A stretch of 64,000 bases of DNA, taken from assembly GCF_017254865.1 (NCBI RefSeq), contig NZ_JAFKCV010000003.1, positions 394,122-458,121 on the forward strand. The letters run 5' to 3'. The stretch's first letter is position 1; each line of letters begins with the position of its first letter. Shown piece by piece: positions 52,744 through 62,120 of this stretch. Made by a program: the position numbers and the translations under genes. This stretch comes from Bowmanella dokdonensis. GTDB lineage: Bacteria; Pseudomonadota; Gammaproteobacteria; Enterobacterales; Alteromonadaceae. The notes under the pieces were generated by a model. The model ran no database searches. It saw nothing but the letters and a program-made list of their open reading frames with translations, and had not been told where the DNA came from.

Positions 52744-55700
52744 CTACCGTCTTGCTCTGATCATCAGCATCAGCCCCAGCCACAACAGGACGAAGAGCCT
52801 GAGGCTGCCACCGCCGCCGCTGCCCCCTGTCTGTGCGGGGTTGACCTGCACTTCAGCGGTGACCTTGTTGCTGTCTGATGTGCCGTCATTGGCGCTCACT
52901 TCGAAGGCGATCAGGGTGGGATTGCCGACCTCCGGCGTGCGAAAACTGATGCTGTTATCCGACGCTGTGAAAGAGACGCTGGGTCCGAGGGTTTGCTGCC
53001 ACTGATAGGCCAGGCTGTCGTCCTCCTGATCCGAGGCACTGACACTCAGGGTGACGGTCTGGTTTTCTGAAGCCTGCAGACGTGCCGGGGCGACCAGTTG
53101 CGGAGCCTGGTTGGGATTGATGACGTCCAGTCTGACAGAGGTCGCGGTGGAGACCAGGCCTTGCTGATCCGTCACCCTATAGGTCAGGTTGTCCTGACCG
53201 GTGAAGCCGGCCTGCGGAATATAACGAATCTGACCTTGTTCTACTGTTGCATGGCCGTGGGAAGGTTGGGTCAACACTGTCAGGGAATCTTCCTGCAAGG
53301 CTGCTGCCGGCAATATCACCGTTTCCTGGGCCTGGTCCTGCTGACCGCTTTGCAGCCTGGCGACCACAGACAGGGTGAGGGCAGCATCGTCATTGGCCAA
53401 CACATCCAACAGACTCTGCTGTTCTTTCGGCAGTTCAAAAATATCTTCGCGGGTGAAAGATTGCGGGCCTTGAGGGATCACGGCAAAATTCATCTCAGCC
53501 CTGCCTTGGGGTTCGGTCAGGAGTCGCAGTGTTTGTTCCTGATTACCGATGGCAATGCCGTCCCCCTGGCCATCAAAATACCGCCCCACGCCGCTGGACC
53601 CGTCTTCATTTTCTGCGCCTATGCTCAGCGTCGCGGGTAAATCGGGAATATCCAGATAGCGGAAATAGATATGATCAGTGTCCTTTTCAATCAACAACTG
53701 AAAGGTAAAAGGATCTTCTGTCACCACATCCACGTCGTTCTGGTAAAGTCTGACCTGGTTCCATTCCACAATCAGGTATTCCCTGCCGTCCAGGGGCTGG
53801 GTGGAGACAAATAACTGGCCGCCACCGCGATCTTCGTCAAGCTGTGGATCGGCCAGATCGAACTCTGTCCAGAACGGGGCGATGACATTGTTGAGGGAGC
53901 CCGGCTGCGGCAGGTTCTGATTGAACAGGGCTGTGAACTGACCCACTGCCGCCTCCCCGGCCACCACAAAACCATTGTCGGTGACGGTGAGCTTGTCATA
54001 GGTCTGGCCGTTATAGGAATAGGGGAAGTCCACCAGGGTCACGGTATGCACACAGCCTTCGGTGCAAAGCACAGGTGAAACGCCCAACTCTTTGAGTGAA
54101 ACCGCCGAGGGTCCTCCGTCCGTTTGTAAAAACATTTTGCCCTGCTGCAGTTCCCCTTGCCATTGCAACTGGTGATTATCCGCATCGTAATGGGTGCTCA
54201 GGGTTTCTCCCCGCTCGATTTCGATAGACAGGCTGTCCTGCACATAGGCTGCATTAACGGGGAGATCCAGGGTAAGTCTCGGTGCCTCCTGCATCTGCTT
54301 ATTGCGTAGTTTGACGACAAAGTTCACCGCTTCATCCGGCGTCGAGGAGGGCGACAGGGAGGTCACGCTCAACCTGCCTTCATCGGAGCTGTCGTTGGCA
54401 TAAAGTGCGATGGGCAGTCGCATCTGCTGCTCAGCGGAGGACAGGGTTACCCAGCCGAAGTACCATTTGGCCGGCTCGGCCAGGGCGGTGCCTGCCGTAA
54501 AAGTGAACTGTGCGCTGCTGCCTTGCTGTCCTTTGGGGGCCAGGGTCAGTTGCTCGGTCTCCAGTTGACCACTCACGGAAGGATCGGCAAAGGATAACTG
54601 CGCCTGCCAGGTCGCTTCCACGTCTTCCAGGTTCTGTAGCTCCACCTGAAACTGACAGCGATAAACACAGCTCGGATCGGAGAAGGACACGGGATCAGCA
54701 GCCAGCCGGGCCTCTATTGCCTGAGCCAAATCCAGACGGCCTGCTCCCATATCGAATGGCCGGGCCTGCATATCTCCTGACTTGACGTCAGGATTGGCCG
54801 TGTTGACCAGGGCAGATTTTATTTGTTTGGCCGTCCAGTCAGGGTATTTTTGCCGCAACAGCGCGGCAGCCCCGGCCACATGGGGTGAAGCCATGCTGGT
54901 ACCGGTCAGCAGCTCAAAATAGGGGTCTGAAATACCGGTTGCCTGAGCGGGTAAGGGCGGCCCCGGTTGGTAAACCTCCGGGGAATAAGCTGACAATATA
55001 TGGGTGCCGGGGGCGGCCATGTCGGGTTTGAGATAGCTGGGGTTGTTGTTGGGCCCCGTGGAACTGAACGGGTGCACCATATCGGCGAACTGGGGCTCTA
55101 CTGCCGCACTGATACTGCTGGAGAGGCTGATATTATGATTGCCCGAGTGGGCTTTCTCAAACAACTGCAGGCCTGTCGTCCTGGAAACCCCGACGATGGG
55201 AATGACGAACTCTCCCGCATAGGGAATAAAGGGTTCGTAGGTTGCCATACCGAACACGCCGCTCTGGTAGATGATGACCATGGCACCGCCGGCGGACTGC
55301 ACCATCTGGGCGACCTGCTCCAGAGTACACATATGGCGGTAATCCACCATCACCGCCGCATTTTCAAAAACGGGGGTGGTTAATGGCTCACCGCAACCGT
55401 CGTCGTCAATGGGGTTGATACTGTTCAGTGTGTGCAAGGGCAGGTTGAGACTGGCCTGCAACGGCGCATCCACCGGCGGATAAGCCATATACTGCTGTCC
55501 ATCCAGTGTCACACGATGACCGAAATAACGGCCATGGGTGGTATTGGCCACCGCAATACCTGATTCGATACAGGCCGGACAATTGATAGTGGTTCCCCGT
55601 CCGGCATGCAGATCGTTGCCTGCGGCGGTGACTACCACTATGCCCAGTTCCTGGGCCCGGTTAAGGGCCTCAAAGAATATGGAATCTTCGGGCGCTTCGC

Positions 55701-56703
55701 CAAACGAGGCTCCCCATGAATTGTTGATCACATGGGCGCCGTCCAGGATGGCCTGTTCGAGCGCCTGCAACAGCATAGTGTCGGTGCCCATGGCCATGCC
55801 GTCGGCCGTGACAAACAGGGCCTTGTAAATCATCAGATAGCTACCGGGGGCTACGCCGCCTATCTGCACCTGGGTCCCCCGGTGTTCTGTGGTGAGGGGA
55901 CGGCCTGCCGCAATACCGGCAACATGGGTGCCATGCCCGTCGAAGTCCATGGGACTGCGATACTCATTTTCGTACAACTCCATGCCGGCGGCTTCCGGGT
56001 CCATCCAGCGGGCCAGGATCACCTTGTTGTTACAAAACCCGGGATCGCCGTTTGCAGCGCGGCAGTAATCAGGATTGGCAGTCAGGCTGTCAGGCAGGTC
56101 GGGGGGCGCCATGCCGGCGTCATCAAACATGGGGTTGTTGCTGCGGATACCGGTATCAACGATGGCTATCCTGACGCCGTTTCCGGCCGTCTGCTCACCG
56201 CCCAGTTGCTGCCAGGCCGATGGCGCGTTAATCAACTCGCGGCTGCTGTCCAGCAACGCCTGGCGTACCCGGACTGGGTAAACTGCACTGACCAGGGGAT
56301 TTTTTTTCAGCCGGCTCAACTGTTCTTCGGTGGCGCTTACCTCTATGCCATTTGTCAGCACCTGGAAGGAAGCATGCATCTGCAGGTCGGGCAGACTGGT
56401 TTTAATACTGTTAACCACATGTCCTTGTCTGGCTGCCACATCCCTGGCCAATTGGCTTAAGGGTCGGACCGAGGCGCTGCTTGCCGCCTGTTTTACAGAG
56501 AGGGCGGCGGCACTGTCGGCCCTGAACCGGACAAAATAACGATGGGGCACGGCTGTTTGGTTGGCTGAAGCAGGGGCGGCCAGTTTGGCACTTTGTTGGT
56601 GCGGCAGCGGGTCGGGTAAGGTGCCGGACGGAGCGGCCATTACCGGAAGTATGCCGTTGGACAGCCACAGTATAATTAAAACTCGGTGCAGTCTGGGTAA
56701 CAT
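52744..56703 (-). CDS. Secreted subtilase (S8) with GlyGly-CTERM
   Basis: A 1319-residue exported serine protease. The signal peptide is at 1-23 and the inhibitor_I9-like propeptide at about 55-145. The catalytic triad is Asp183 (IAIVDTGI), His257 (DGHGTHVAGIAAG) and Ser in GTSMASPHVAGAA (about 606). A PA insert (about 410-540) lies in the catalytic domain. The C-terminal part has a nidogen-like region and cadherin/Ig-like modules (NQAPQLVAPARLQASENQTV). The C-terminus (TGGSGGGGSLRLFVLLWLGL, then RARR) is a GlyGly-CTERM signal for rhombosortase processing. AGGGAC precedes the ATG. Probably a nutritional extracellular protease. Confidence 0.93.
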   Translation of the reverse strand: MLPRLHRVLIILWLSNGILPVMAAPSGTLPDPLPHQQSAKLAAPASANQTAVPHRYFVRFRADSAAALSVKQAASSASVRPLSQLARDVAARQGHVVNSIKTSLPDLQMHASFQVLTNGIEVSATEEQLSRLKKNPLVSAVYPVRVRQALLDSSRELINAPSAWQQLGGEQTAGNGVRIAIVDTGIRSNNPMFDDAGMAPPDLPDSLTANPDYCRAANGDPGFCNNKVILARWMDPEAAGMELYENEYRSPMDFDGHGTHVAGIAAGRPLTTEHRGTQVQIGGVAPGSYLMIYKALFVTADGMAMGTDTMLLQALEQAILDGAHVINNSWGASFGEAPEDSIFFEALNRAQELGIVVVTAAGNDLHAGRGTTINCPACIESGIAVANTTHGRYFGHRVTLDGQQYMAYPPVDAPLQASLNLPLHTLNSINPIDDDGCGEPLTTPVFENAAVMVDYRHMCTLEQVAQMVQSAGGAMVIIYQSGVFGMATYEPFIPYAGEFVIPIVGVSRTTGLQLFEKAHSGNHNISLSSSISAAVEPQFADMVHPFSSTGPNNNPSYLKPDMAAPGTHILSAYSPEVYQPGPPLPAQATGISDPYFELLTGTSMASPHVAGAAALLRQKYPDWTAKQIKSALVNTANPDVKSGDMQARPFDMGAGRLDLAQAIEARLAADPVSFSDPSCVYRCQFQVELQNLEDVEATWQAQLSFADPSVSGQLETEQLTLAPKGQQGSSAQFTFTAGTALAEPAKWYFGWVTLSSAEQQMRLPIALYANDSSDEGRLSVTSLSPSSTPDEAVNFVVKLRNKQMQEAPRLTLDLPVNAAYVQDSLSIEIERGETLSTHYDADNHQLQWQGELQQGKMFLQTDGGPSAVSLKELGVSPVLCTEGCVHTVTLVDFPYSYNGQTYDKLTVTDNGFVVAGEAAVGQFTALFNQNLPQPGSLNNVIAPFWTEFDLADPQLDEDRGGGQLFVSTQPLDGREYLIVEWNQVRLYQNDVDVVTEDPFTFQLLIEKDTDHIYFRYLDIPDLPATLSIGAENEDGSSGVGRYFDGQGDGIAIGNQEQTLRLLTEPQGRAEMNFAVIPQGPQSFTREDIFELPKEQQSLLDVLANDDAALTLSVVARLQSGQQDQAQETVILPAAALQEDSLTVLTQPSHGHATVEQGQIRYIPQAGFTGQDNLTYRVTDQQGLVSTATSVRLDVINPNQAPQLVAPARLQASENQTVTLSVSASDQEDDSLAYQWQQTLGPSVSFTASDNSISFRTPEVGNPTLIAFEVSANDGTSDSNKVTAEVQVNPAQTGGSGGGGSLRLFVLLWLGLMLMIRARR

Positions 56704-57074
56704 GAGAAGTCCCTTTACAGTGATACTGTTAAGCAGTCTGCACCCGATGACTGGTTAAAACTTCAGCAGTTATTTATTCTGTGTAATTTTTTGTAACCGG
56801 CCCTCTGCCGACCGGGAAAGAAAGTTTTGGGCCTTCAGCGCACTAATTATTTTTCAAATTAATCCTGTACAAATGTACAAATGCTGTTAGAGTATGCCTC
56901 GGCCTGTAACGTCAGACCATTATTTATACAACAGTTTTCTGCTCTAAGTTTCTTCGCTACATCGACCTTACCGTTTTTGTCCTGAAGTCTTTGCTTGTAT
57001 GTTGCTTTAATAATCCAGTTTGCAGGCGTTATCCGCATCCGTGCGGTTGGTAAAATTTTATATTGGAGACATTC
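56704..57074. promoter_or_regulatory. Divergent region: subtilase promoter and cold-shock leader
   Basis: 371 bp, AT-rich, between the subtilase gene and the cold-shock gene. Cold-shock genes of this type often have long structured 5' leaders, and the room available (well over 100 bp) is compatible. A small palindrome TGTACAAATGTACA is at about 56868. I cannot fix a transcription start. Confidence 0.45.
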
Positions 57075-57284
57075 ATGTCTAAGACTATCGGTACCGTTAA
57101 GTGGTTTAACGAAGATAAAGGTTTCGGTTTCATTACTCCTGAAGACAACAGCAAAGATGTATTCGTACATTTCCGTGCTATTTCTGCAGAAGGCTTCAAG
57201 ACTCTGGTTGAAGGCCAAAAGGTTTCTTTTGGTGTTGAGCAGGGTAACAAAGGCCCACAAGCTGTAAACGTTACACCAGTTTAA
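57075..57284 (+). CDS. Cold-shock protein (CspA family)
   Basis: A 69-residue single OB-fold protein. RNP1 is KGFGFITP and RNP2 is VFVHFRAI. The start is [17 protein letters not shown], as in CspA homologues. It binds single-stranded RNA or DNA and acts as an RNA chaperone. GGAG 6 bases before ATG 57075 decides the start over an upstream ATG at 57063. It ends in its own terminator. Confidence 0.96.
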   Translation: MSKTIGTVKWFNEDKGFGFITPEDNSKDVFVHFRAISAEGFKTLVEGQKVSFGVEQGNKGPQAVNVTPV

Positions 57285-57323
57285 TTTTCAGCCGGGCATT
57301 CCAAGGGAGTGCCACTGAAAAGC

Positions 57324-57352
57324 AAAAAGCCGCTGATGCCAGCGGCTTTTTT
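57324..57352 (+). terminator. Intrinsic terminator of the cold-shock gene
   Basis: A perfect stem GCCGCTG / CAGCGGC extended by A/T pairs, an ATGC loop and a T-run. Confidence 0.92.
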
Positions 57353-57460
57353 GTTTCTGTCCCTCATTCCTTACCCTCTGCCGACTTGAAATTGCAATGA
57401 TGGAACGGTCGCGTCAAAATGACGGATAATGTTATCTTGTAACAAAACGCGGGAAAGTTG

Positions 57461-58138
57461 ATGCAATCCGTTGTAGCGCTCGACAATGTCTCCTTCGCCT
57501 GGGAACAGCTGCCCATCGTAACTATCCGTCATTGGCGGGTGGCCCGTGGCCAGAAAGTCTTTCTGTACGGCCCCTCCGGCAGCGGCAAATCGACCCTGCT
57601 GAATCTGCTCAGTGGCATCCTCAGGCCGCAGTCCGGCAGTATCCGCGTGTTGGATCAGGACCTGACCAAGATGCAAGCCTGGGCGAGGGACAGATTTCGC
57701 GCCAGGCATATCGGTATGGTCTTTCAGCAGTTCAACCTGCTGCCCTATCTTAGCGTGCGTGAAAATATTGAACTGGCTGCATATTTCAGTCCTGCCACCC
57801 CGCTTGATCAAACCTGGCTCGACCATATTTTGCAGCGTCTTGAACTGACCAATGATTTGCTCAACCGTAAAGCCACGGGTCTGAGCGTTGGCCAGCAACA
57901 GCGGGTGGCAGTGGCAAGGGCGCTGCTGAACCGCCCGGAACTGCTGATTGCCGATGAGCCCACTTCTGCGCTCGATACCGAACTGCGTGATAACTTCCTG
58001 CATTTGTTGCTGGGTTGTGTGGAGGAAACCGGTGCCTCGGTGATCTTTGTCAGCCATGACCGCACCCTCAAGGACTATTTTGATCTGCAACTGGATCTGC
58101 GGGAGCTGGCCGGGGCGGGGGAGGCCAGCCCATGTTAA
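57461..58138 (+). CDS. ABC transporter ATP-binding protein (LolD/MacB type)
   Basis: A 225-residue ATPase. Walker A is YGPSGSGKSTLLN, the Q-loop is GMVFQQFNLLPYLSV, the signature is LSVGQQQRVAVARAL and Walker B is LLIADEPTSALD. The last block is VIFVSHDRTLK. Its type matches the LolD/MacB/FtsE group, which powers MacB-like permeases. ATG 57461 is chosen over the adjacent TTG. It overlaps the permease start by 7 bp. Confidence 0.92.
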   Translation: MQSVVALDNVSFAWEQLPIVTIRHWRVARGQKVFLYGPSGSGKSTLLNLLSGILRPQSGSIRVLDQDLTKMQAWARDRFRARHIGMVFQQFNLLPYLSVRENIELAAYFSPATPLDQTWLDHILQRLELTNDLLNRKATGLSVGQQQRVAVARALLNRPELLIADEPTSALDTELRDNFLHLLLGCVEETGASVIFVSHDRTLKDYFDLQLDLRELAGAGEASPC

Positions 58139-59355
58139 TGCGCATCGCCTCAGCCAGCCTGTTCAACCGCCGGCTCACAGTACTTCTGACCGTATTTTCC
58201 ATTGCCGTATCGGTGTTTATCCTGCTTGGCGTCGACCATATCAGGAATGAGTTGCGCGCCAGTTTCGGCCGAACCGTTTCCGGCGTGGATCTGATCGTCG
58301 GCGCCCGCACCGGCCCCACCAATCTGCTGCTTTACTCGGTATTTCGGATTGGTAATGCCAGCAATAACATGTCCTGGCAGAGCTTCGAGACTCTCAGCCA
58401 GGCCAGTGAAGTGGCCTGGGCAGTGCCCCTTTCCCTGGGGGATTCCCATCAGGGCTACCGGGTGATGGGCACCACCGGCGGATATTTTGAACACTACCAG
58501 TACGGGGGCAGGCAACCCCTCTCCTTTAGCGCCGGTCAGCCCTTTGCCGGCGAGCAACAGGCGGTACTCGGTGCCCAAGTGGCGCGAAAGCTGGGTTATG
58601 AGATTGGCGATGAGCTGGTAATCTCCCACGGTACCGGGGGCGTGAGTTTCAGTCACCATGACCAGTATCCCTTCAGGGTAACAGGCATTCTGGCGCCAAC
58701 CGGAACGCCGGTGGATCAGACCCTTCATGTGAGCCTGGGCTCTATCGAACTTATCCATGAAACGGGTGGCGGCCATGCCGATCACGGGCACAGCCATGAG
58801 CCTGAGTCCATTACCGCCATGCTGGTGGGACTGAAATCCCGTATTGCGGTGCTGACGTTTCAGCGCAAGGTCAATCAGTTCAGGGATGAGCCGTTGCTGG
58901 GCATTATGCCTGGCGTGGCGTTGTCTGAGCTGTGGCAGATGATGGGGATGGTGGAACGGGCCTTGGCCCTGATCGCACTTCTTGTGTTACTGGCGAGTCT
59001 GCTTGGCATGACGACCATGTTGCTGGCAGCCCTGCGTGAACGGGAACGGGAAATCGCAGTGCTGCGCGCCATTGGCGCCCATGCCAGCTTCGTACTGCTG
59101 CTGATCGAACTGGAAGCCGTGCTGATTGCTCTGGCGGGGGCCGTACTGGGATACCTGGGGCTGGCCGGATTACTGGTGCTTCTGAAGGACTGGCTCAGCA
59201 GCCAGTATGGTTTGTATATTTCCAGTCTGCCCTTGTCGGGGTCGACCCTGGGTTATCTGGGGCTGATCGTGGGCTTGGCGGCTCTGCTGGCCTTGCTGCC
59301 CGCGATCCTTTCCTATCGTAATGCCTTGTCGAAAGGACTGACGGTGCGGACCTGA
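58132..59355 (+). CDS. ABC transporter permease (FtsX/MacB type)
   Basis: A 407-residue permease with one N-terminal helix, a large MacB-like periplasmic domain (about 45-260) with a histidine-rich patch (GGGHADHGHSHEPE at about 205-220), and three C-terminal helices of the FtsX domain. It has the mechanotransmission-type architecture, without an obvious membrane-fusion partner in the window. With its coupled ATPase it may act on a lipoprotein, a lipid or another hydrophobic ligand. The His-rich loop could bind metal. Confidence 0.9.
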   Translation: MLMRIASASLFNRRLTVLLTVFSIAVSVFILLGVDHIRNELRASFGRTVSGVDLIVGARTGPTNLLLYSVFRIGNASNNMSWQSFETLSQASEVAWAVPLSLGDSHQGYRVMGTTGGYFEHYQYGGRQPLSFSAGQPFAGEQQAVLGAQVARKLGYEIGDELVISHGTGGVSFSHHDQYPFRVTGILAPTGTPVDQTLHVSLGSIELIHETGGGHADHGHSHEPESITAMLVGLKSRIAVLTFQRKVNQFRDEPLLGIMPGVALSELWQMMGMVERALALIALLVLLASLLGMTTMLLAALREREREIAVLRAIGAHASFVLLLIELEAVLIALAGAVLGYLGLAGLLVLLKDWLSSQYGLYISSLPLSGSTLGYLGLIVGLAALLALLPAILSYRNALSKGLTVRT

Positions 59356-59357
59356 TA

Positions 59358-59762
59358 CTAACCGCCCAACATTACTCCGATACTGGTATCGCCACAGGCA
59401 TTGTCCAGTAGCGCCTGCTGGCGTTCTTGCTCATTCAGAATGCCCGTCAGTGGCGTATTGCGTCTGAGTTTACGCATTCTTGGGCTGTCTTCGAGCAGGG
59501 TGTCACGCATTTTTTGCGGGGCGTGAGACAGGTTTTCCAGCGCGCAGAACCAGATCAGGTAGGCCCCATGGCCCAGCCGTCCCGATTCCCGGCGCGCTTC
59601 CAGGGTGTTGAGCACCCGGGGCAGTAATTCCGGACAGCGGCACAACTTGTCCAGCATGGCTTTATGTAATACCAGGATTTGCCTGTCGATATTCTCATCC
59701 TTGATACCGGTTTTCTTTACCTGATAGGGTCGGTCTTTGCGTTTTCTGTTGCGACTGAACAT
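59358..59762 (-). CDS. Conserved hypothetical protein
   Basis: A 134-residue basic, helical protein (MFSRNRKRKDRPYQVKKTG). A conserved-looking core (LVLHKAMLDKLCRCPELLPRVL, GHGAYLIWFCALENL) includes several cysteines. No family is recognised. It converges on the permease gene with a 2-bp gap. Its 5' side is bordered by the MITE at 59779. Confidence 0.7.
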   Translation of the reverse strand: MFSRNRKRKDRPYQVKKTGIKDENIDRQILVLHKAMLDKLCRCPELLPRVLNTLEARRESGRLGHGAYLIWFCALENLSHAPQKMRDTLLEDSPRMRKLRRNTPLTGILNEQERQQALLDNACGDTSIGVMLGG

Positions 59763-59778
59763 GGCTTATCTCTGCGTG

Positions 59779-60091
59779 ATACCAATCGGATTAATCTTTA
59801 GTGCAATCAGAGCTGTCCAGGAAGGATTAGTTCAAGGCGCGGCTTCGAAGGCATAGTGGTGCTATGTCGAGAAGTTGGAACGCAGAAATAATCCTTCCTG
59901 GGCGCTCTCGACAACTGCTCCTGCGTTGTTCTACTTCACGCCATCCATGGCGCTCCCTGCGGGCGAAGACAAAATGCCCGCTACCTGTGTTGCTCGCATT
60001 CGATTTAGCGCCACTAGACCTTCATGCGGGCGCCTTGGTATCGAACATTTTGCCTTGCGCTGAATGCACTAAAGATTAATCCGATTGGTAT
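59779..60091. mobile_element. MITE with perfect 27-bp terminal inverted repeats
   Basis: 313 bp are bounded by perfect 27-bp inverted repeats at 59779-59805 and 60065-60091 (outer end ATACCAATCGGATTAATC). The interior has no coding gene, though two short frames cross it. It looks like a non-autonomous transposable element. A possible 2-bp AT target duplication is part of the outermost bases. It lies between two minus-strand genes, and its right repeat overlaps the last codons of the DUF3820 gene. Confidence 0.85.
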
Positions 60092-60282
60092 AACATCGTT
60101 TCCAGTCCGTTGACCTTAATCTCATGCACCAGCGCCAGTTGTTGTCCCAGTTTGCCTTCAGGAAAGCCTTTTCCTGCAAACCAGACCAGATAGGGTTCTG
60201 GGAGTTCCAGTAACTTCCTGCCGGCATACTTGCCAAAGGGCATGGTCTGATTGATGGCTTCAAGCAGCAGTTGTTTATCCAC
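60076..60282 (-). CDS. DUF3820 family protein, C-terminus from a MITE
   Basis: A 68-residue protein with the DUF3820 signature (MPFGKYAGRKLLELPEPYLVWF, GLETML). GTG 60282 overlaps the upstream ABC gene stop by 1 bp (TAGTG), so translation is coupled. The last residues (YQSD) and stop codon are encoded by the right inverted repeat of the MITE, so the natural C-terminus was replaced by a few foreign codons. The function of the family is unknown. Confidence 0.85.
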   Translation of the reverse strand: MDKQLLLEAINQTMPFGKYAGRKLLELPEPYLVWFAGKGFPEGKLGQQLALVHEIKVNGLETMLYQSD

Positions 60283-62075
60283 TAGTCTTTTTCCTTGTCC
60301 TGCTGTTGAATCTGCCAGAGCCTGGCATAATGACCATCCTGAGCCAGCAATTGACTGTGACTGCCCTGCTCGACAATGCGGCCCTGGGCCATGACCAGGA
60401 TCTTGTCCGCATCCACGACAGTGGAAAGCCGGTGGGCGATCACCAGACTGGTATGGCCGCGGGCGATTTCCTTCAGGGCCGATAAAATGGCGCCTTCGGA
60501 CTGGCTGTCCAGCGATGAGGTGGCCTCATCGAACAGCATAATGGGCGGACGTTTGAGAATGGCCCGGGCGATGGCCACCCGCTGTTTTTCCCCTCCCGAG
60601 AGTTTCAGTCCACGCTCACCCACCAGAGTGTCATAGCCATCAGGCAGGCTGGCAATAAAGTGATCAAGATGAGCATGACGGATAGCGGTTTTAACTTCCT
60701 CTTTACTGGCTTGTGGCCTCGCATAATGGACATTCTCAAAAATGCTGTCGTTAAACAGCACGGTATCCTGGGGCACGATGCCGATAGCCCGGCGCAGGGA
60801 CTGCTGACTGACCTGGCGGATATCCTGGTTGTCGATGAGGATCTGCCCCTCTGTCACCTCATAGAATCGGAACAGCAGTTTGACCAGGGTGGACTTGCCG
60901 GCCCCAGATTCTCCCACTACGGCGACTTTCTGGCCTGGTTCGACGGTAAAGCTGAGGTTGTTGAGAATCGGCCGGTCCGGCCGGTAGCTGAAACTGACCT
61001 GTGCGAACTCGATGCGGCCCTGTGTAACCTGCAATTCGGCACTGTCCGGCCGGTCTTCAATGGCAGGGGCTTTATCCAGCAGCTTGAACAGGTTCTCGAT
61101 ATTGGCCAGGGCACCGCGGATTTCCCGGTAGACAAAACCCAGGAAGTTGAGCGGCATAAAAATCTGCATGGTAAAGGCGTTAATCAACACAAAATCCCCT
61201 ATGGTCATGCTGCCTTCGGCCACCTGGGCGGCGGCCAGCCACATCATGGCGGTCATGGCCGCGGCAATGACCAGCGCCTGTCCGCCGTTCAGTACAAACA
61301 GGGATAACCTGTTCTTGCGCCTGGCGGTTTCCCAGCCGGCCAGATCTTCGTCGTAACGTCTGGCTTCGTAGTCTTCGTTGTTGAAATACTTGACTGTTTC
61401 GTAGTTGAGCAGGCTGTCTATGGCCCGGGAATTGGTGCTGGAGTCGGCCTGGTTAACTTCCCGCACATACTGGGTACGCCAGTGAGTGGCCCTGACGGAA
61501 AAAGCGACGTAGGTGATCACGGCAGTCAGTATCACCACGGCGAAACTGAGCCCGTAATTATAGAACAGCAGGCCCACCACCATGGCGATTTCCAGCACAG
61601 TGGGGACGATATTAAAGACCATAAAGCGCATCAGAAAACCAATGCCGGTGGTGCCCCGCTCTATGTCCCTGGACAGCCCCCCCGTCTGTCGATTGAGGTG
61701 AAAATCCAGATCCAGCCGGTGCAGGTGCTGGAAAACCTTCAGACCCAACCGACGCATGGCCCGCTCCGTAACCCGGCCAAACAGGGTGTCGCGGATTTCC
61801 CCAGCCAGCACGCTGAACAGGCGCAACAGTCCATAAGCGATAATCAGGGCGATGGGCACCACGACGAGTGCTGAAGGGGGCTTGTCCAGATTGAGGTCAT
61901 CCACCACATGCTTGAGCACAAAGGGCATACCCACACTGGCCAGTTTAGCGCCGACCAGGCACAGCAGGGCCAGAAAGACGCGGGATCTGAACTCCTTCAG
62001 ATAGGGCAGAAGCTGCCACAGTACTGACCAGTTGACCGGCTGGTCCGGATCGGCGGGAAATTTGTTATGTCGCAT
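60282..62075 (-). CDS. Atm1/ABCB7-like ABC exporter
   Basis: A 597-residue half-transporter with six TM helices (about 30-315). The ATPase has Walker A VVGESGAGKSTLVK, the signature LSGGEKQRVAIARAI and Walker B PIMLFDEATSSLD. The membrane part carries RDIERGTTGIGF and NYETVKYFNNE, typical of the Atm1/HMT1 group that exports glutathione-linked or metal compounds. ATG 62075 is taken over TTG 62078. It is coupled to the downstream DUF3820 gene. Confidence 0.9.
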   Translation of the reverse strand: MRHNKFPADPDQPVNWSVLWQLLPYLKEFRSRVFLALLCLVGAKLASVGMPFVLKHVVDDLNLDKPPSALVVVPIALIIAYGLLRLFSVLAGEIRDTLFGRVTERAMRRLGLKVFQHLHRLDLDFHLNRQTGGLSRDIERGTTGIGFLMRFMVFNIVPTVLEIAMVVGLLFYNYGLSFAVVILTAVITYVAFSVRATHWRTQYVREVNQADSSTNSRAIDSLLNYETVKYFNNEDYEARRYDEDLAGWETARRKNRLSLFVLNGGQALVIAAAMTAMMWLAAAQVAEGSMTIGDFVLINAFTMQIFMPLNFLGFVYREIRGALANIENLFKLLDKAPAIEDRPDSAELQVTQGRIEFAQVSFSYRPDRPILNNLSFTVEPGQKVAVVGESGAGKSTLVKLLFRFYEVTEGQILIDNQDIRQVSQQSLRRAIGIVPQDTVLFNDSIFENVHYARPQASKEEVKTAIRHAHLDHFIASLPDGYDTLVGERGLKLSGGEKQRVAIARAILKRPPIMLFDEATSSLDSQSEGAILSALKEIARGHTSLVIAHRLSTVVDADKILVMAQGRIVEQGSHSQLLAQDGHYARLWQIQQQDKEKD

Positions 62076-62120
62076 CAACAGGATAACTGCATAAAAAAAG
62101 CCATTGTATCAAGGTGAGAC

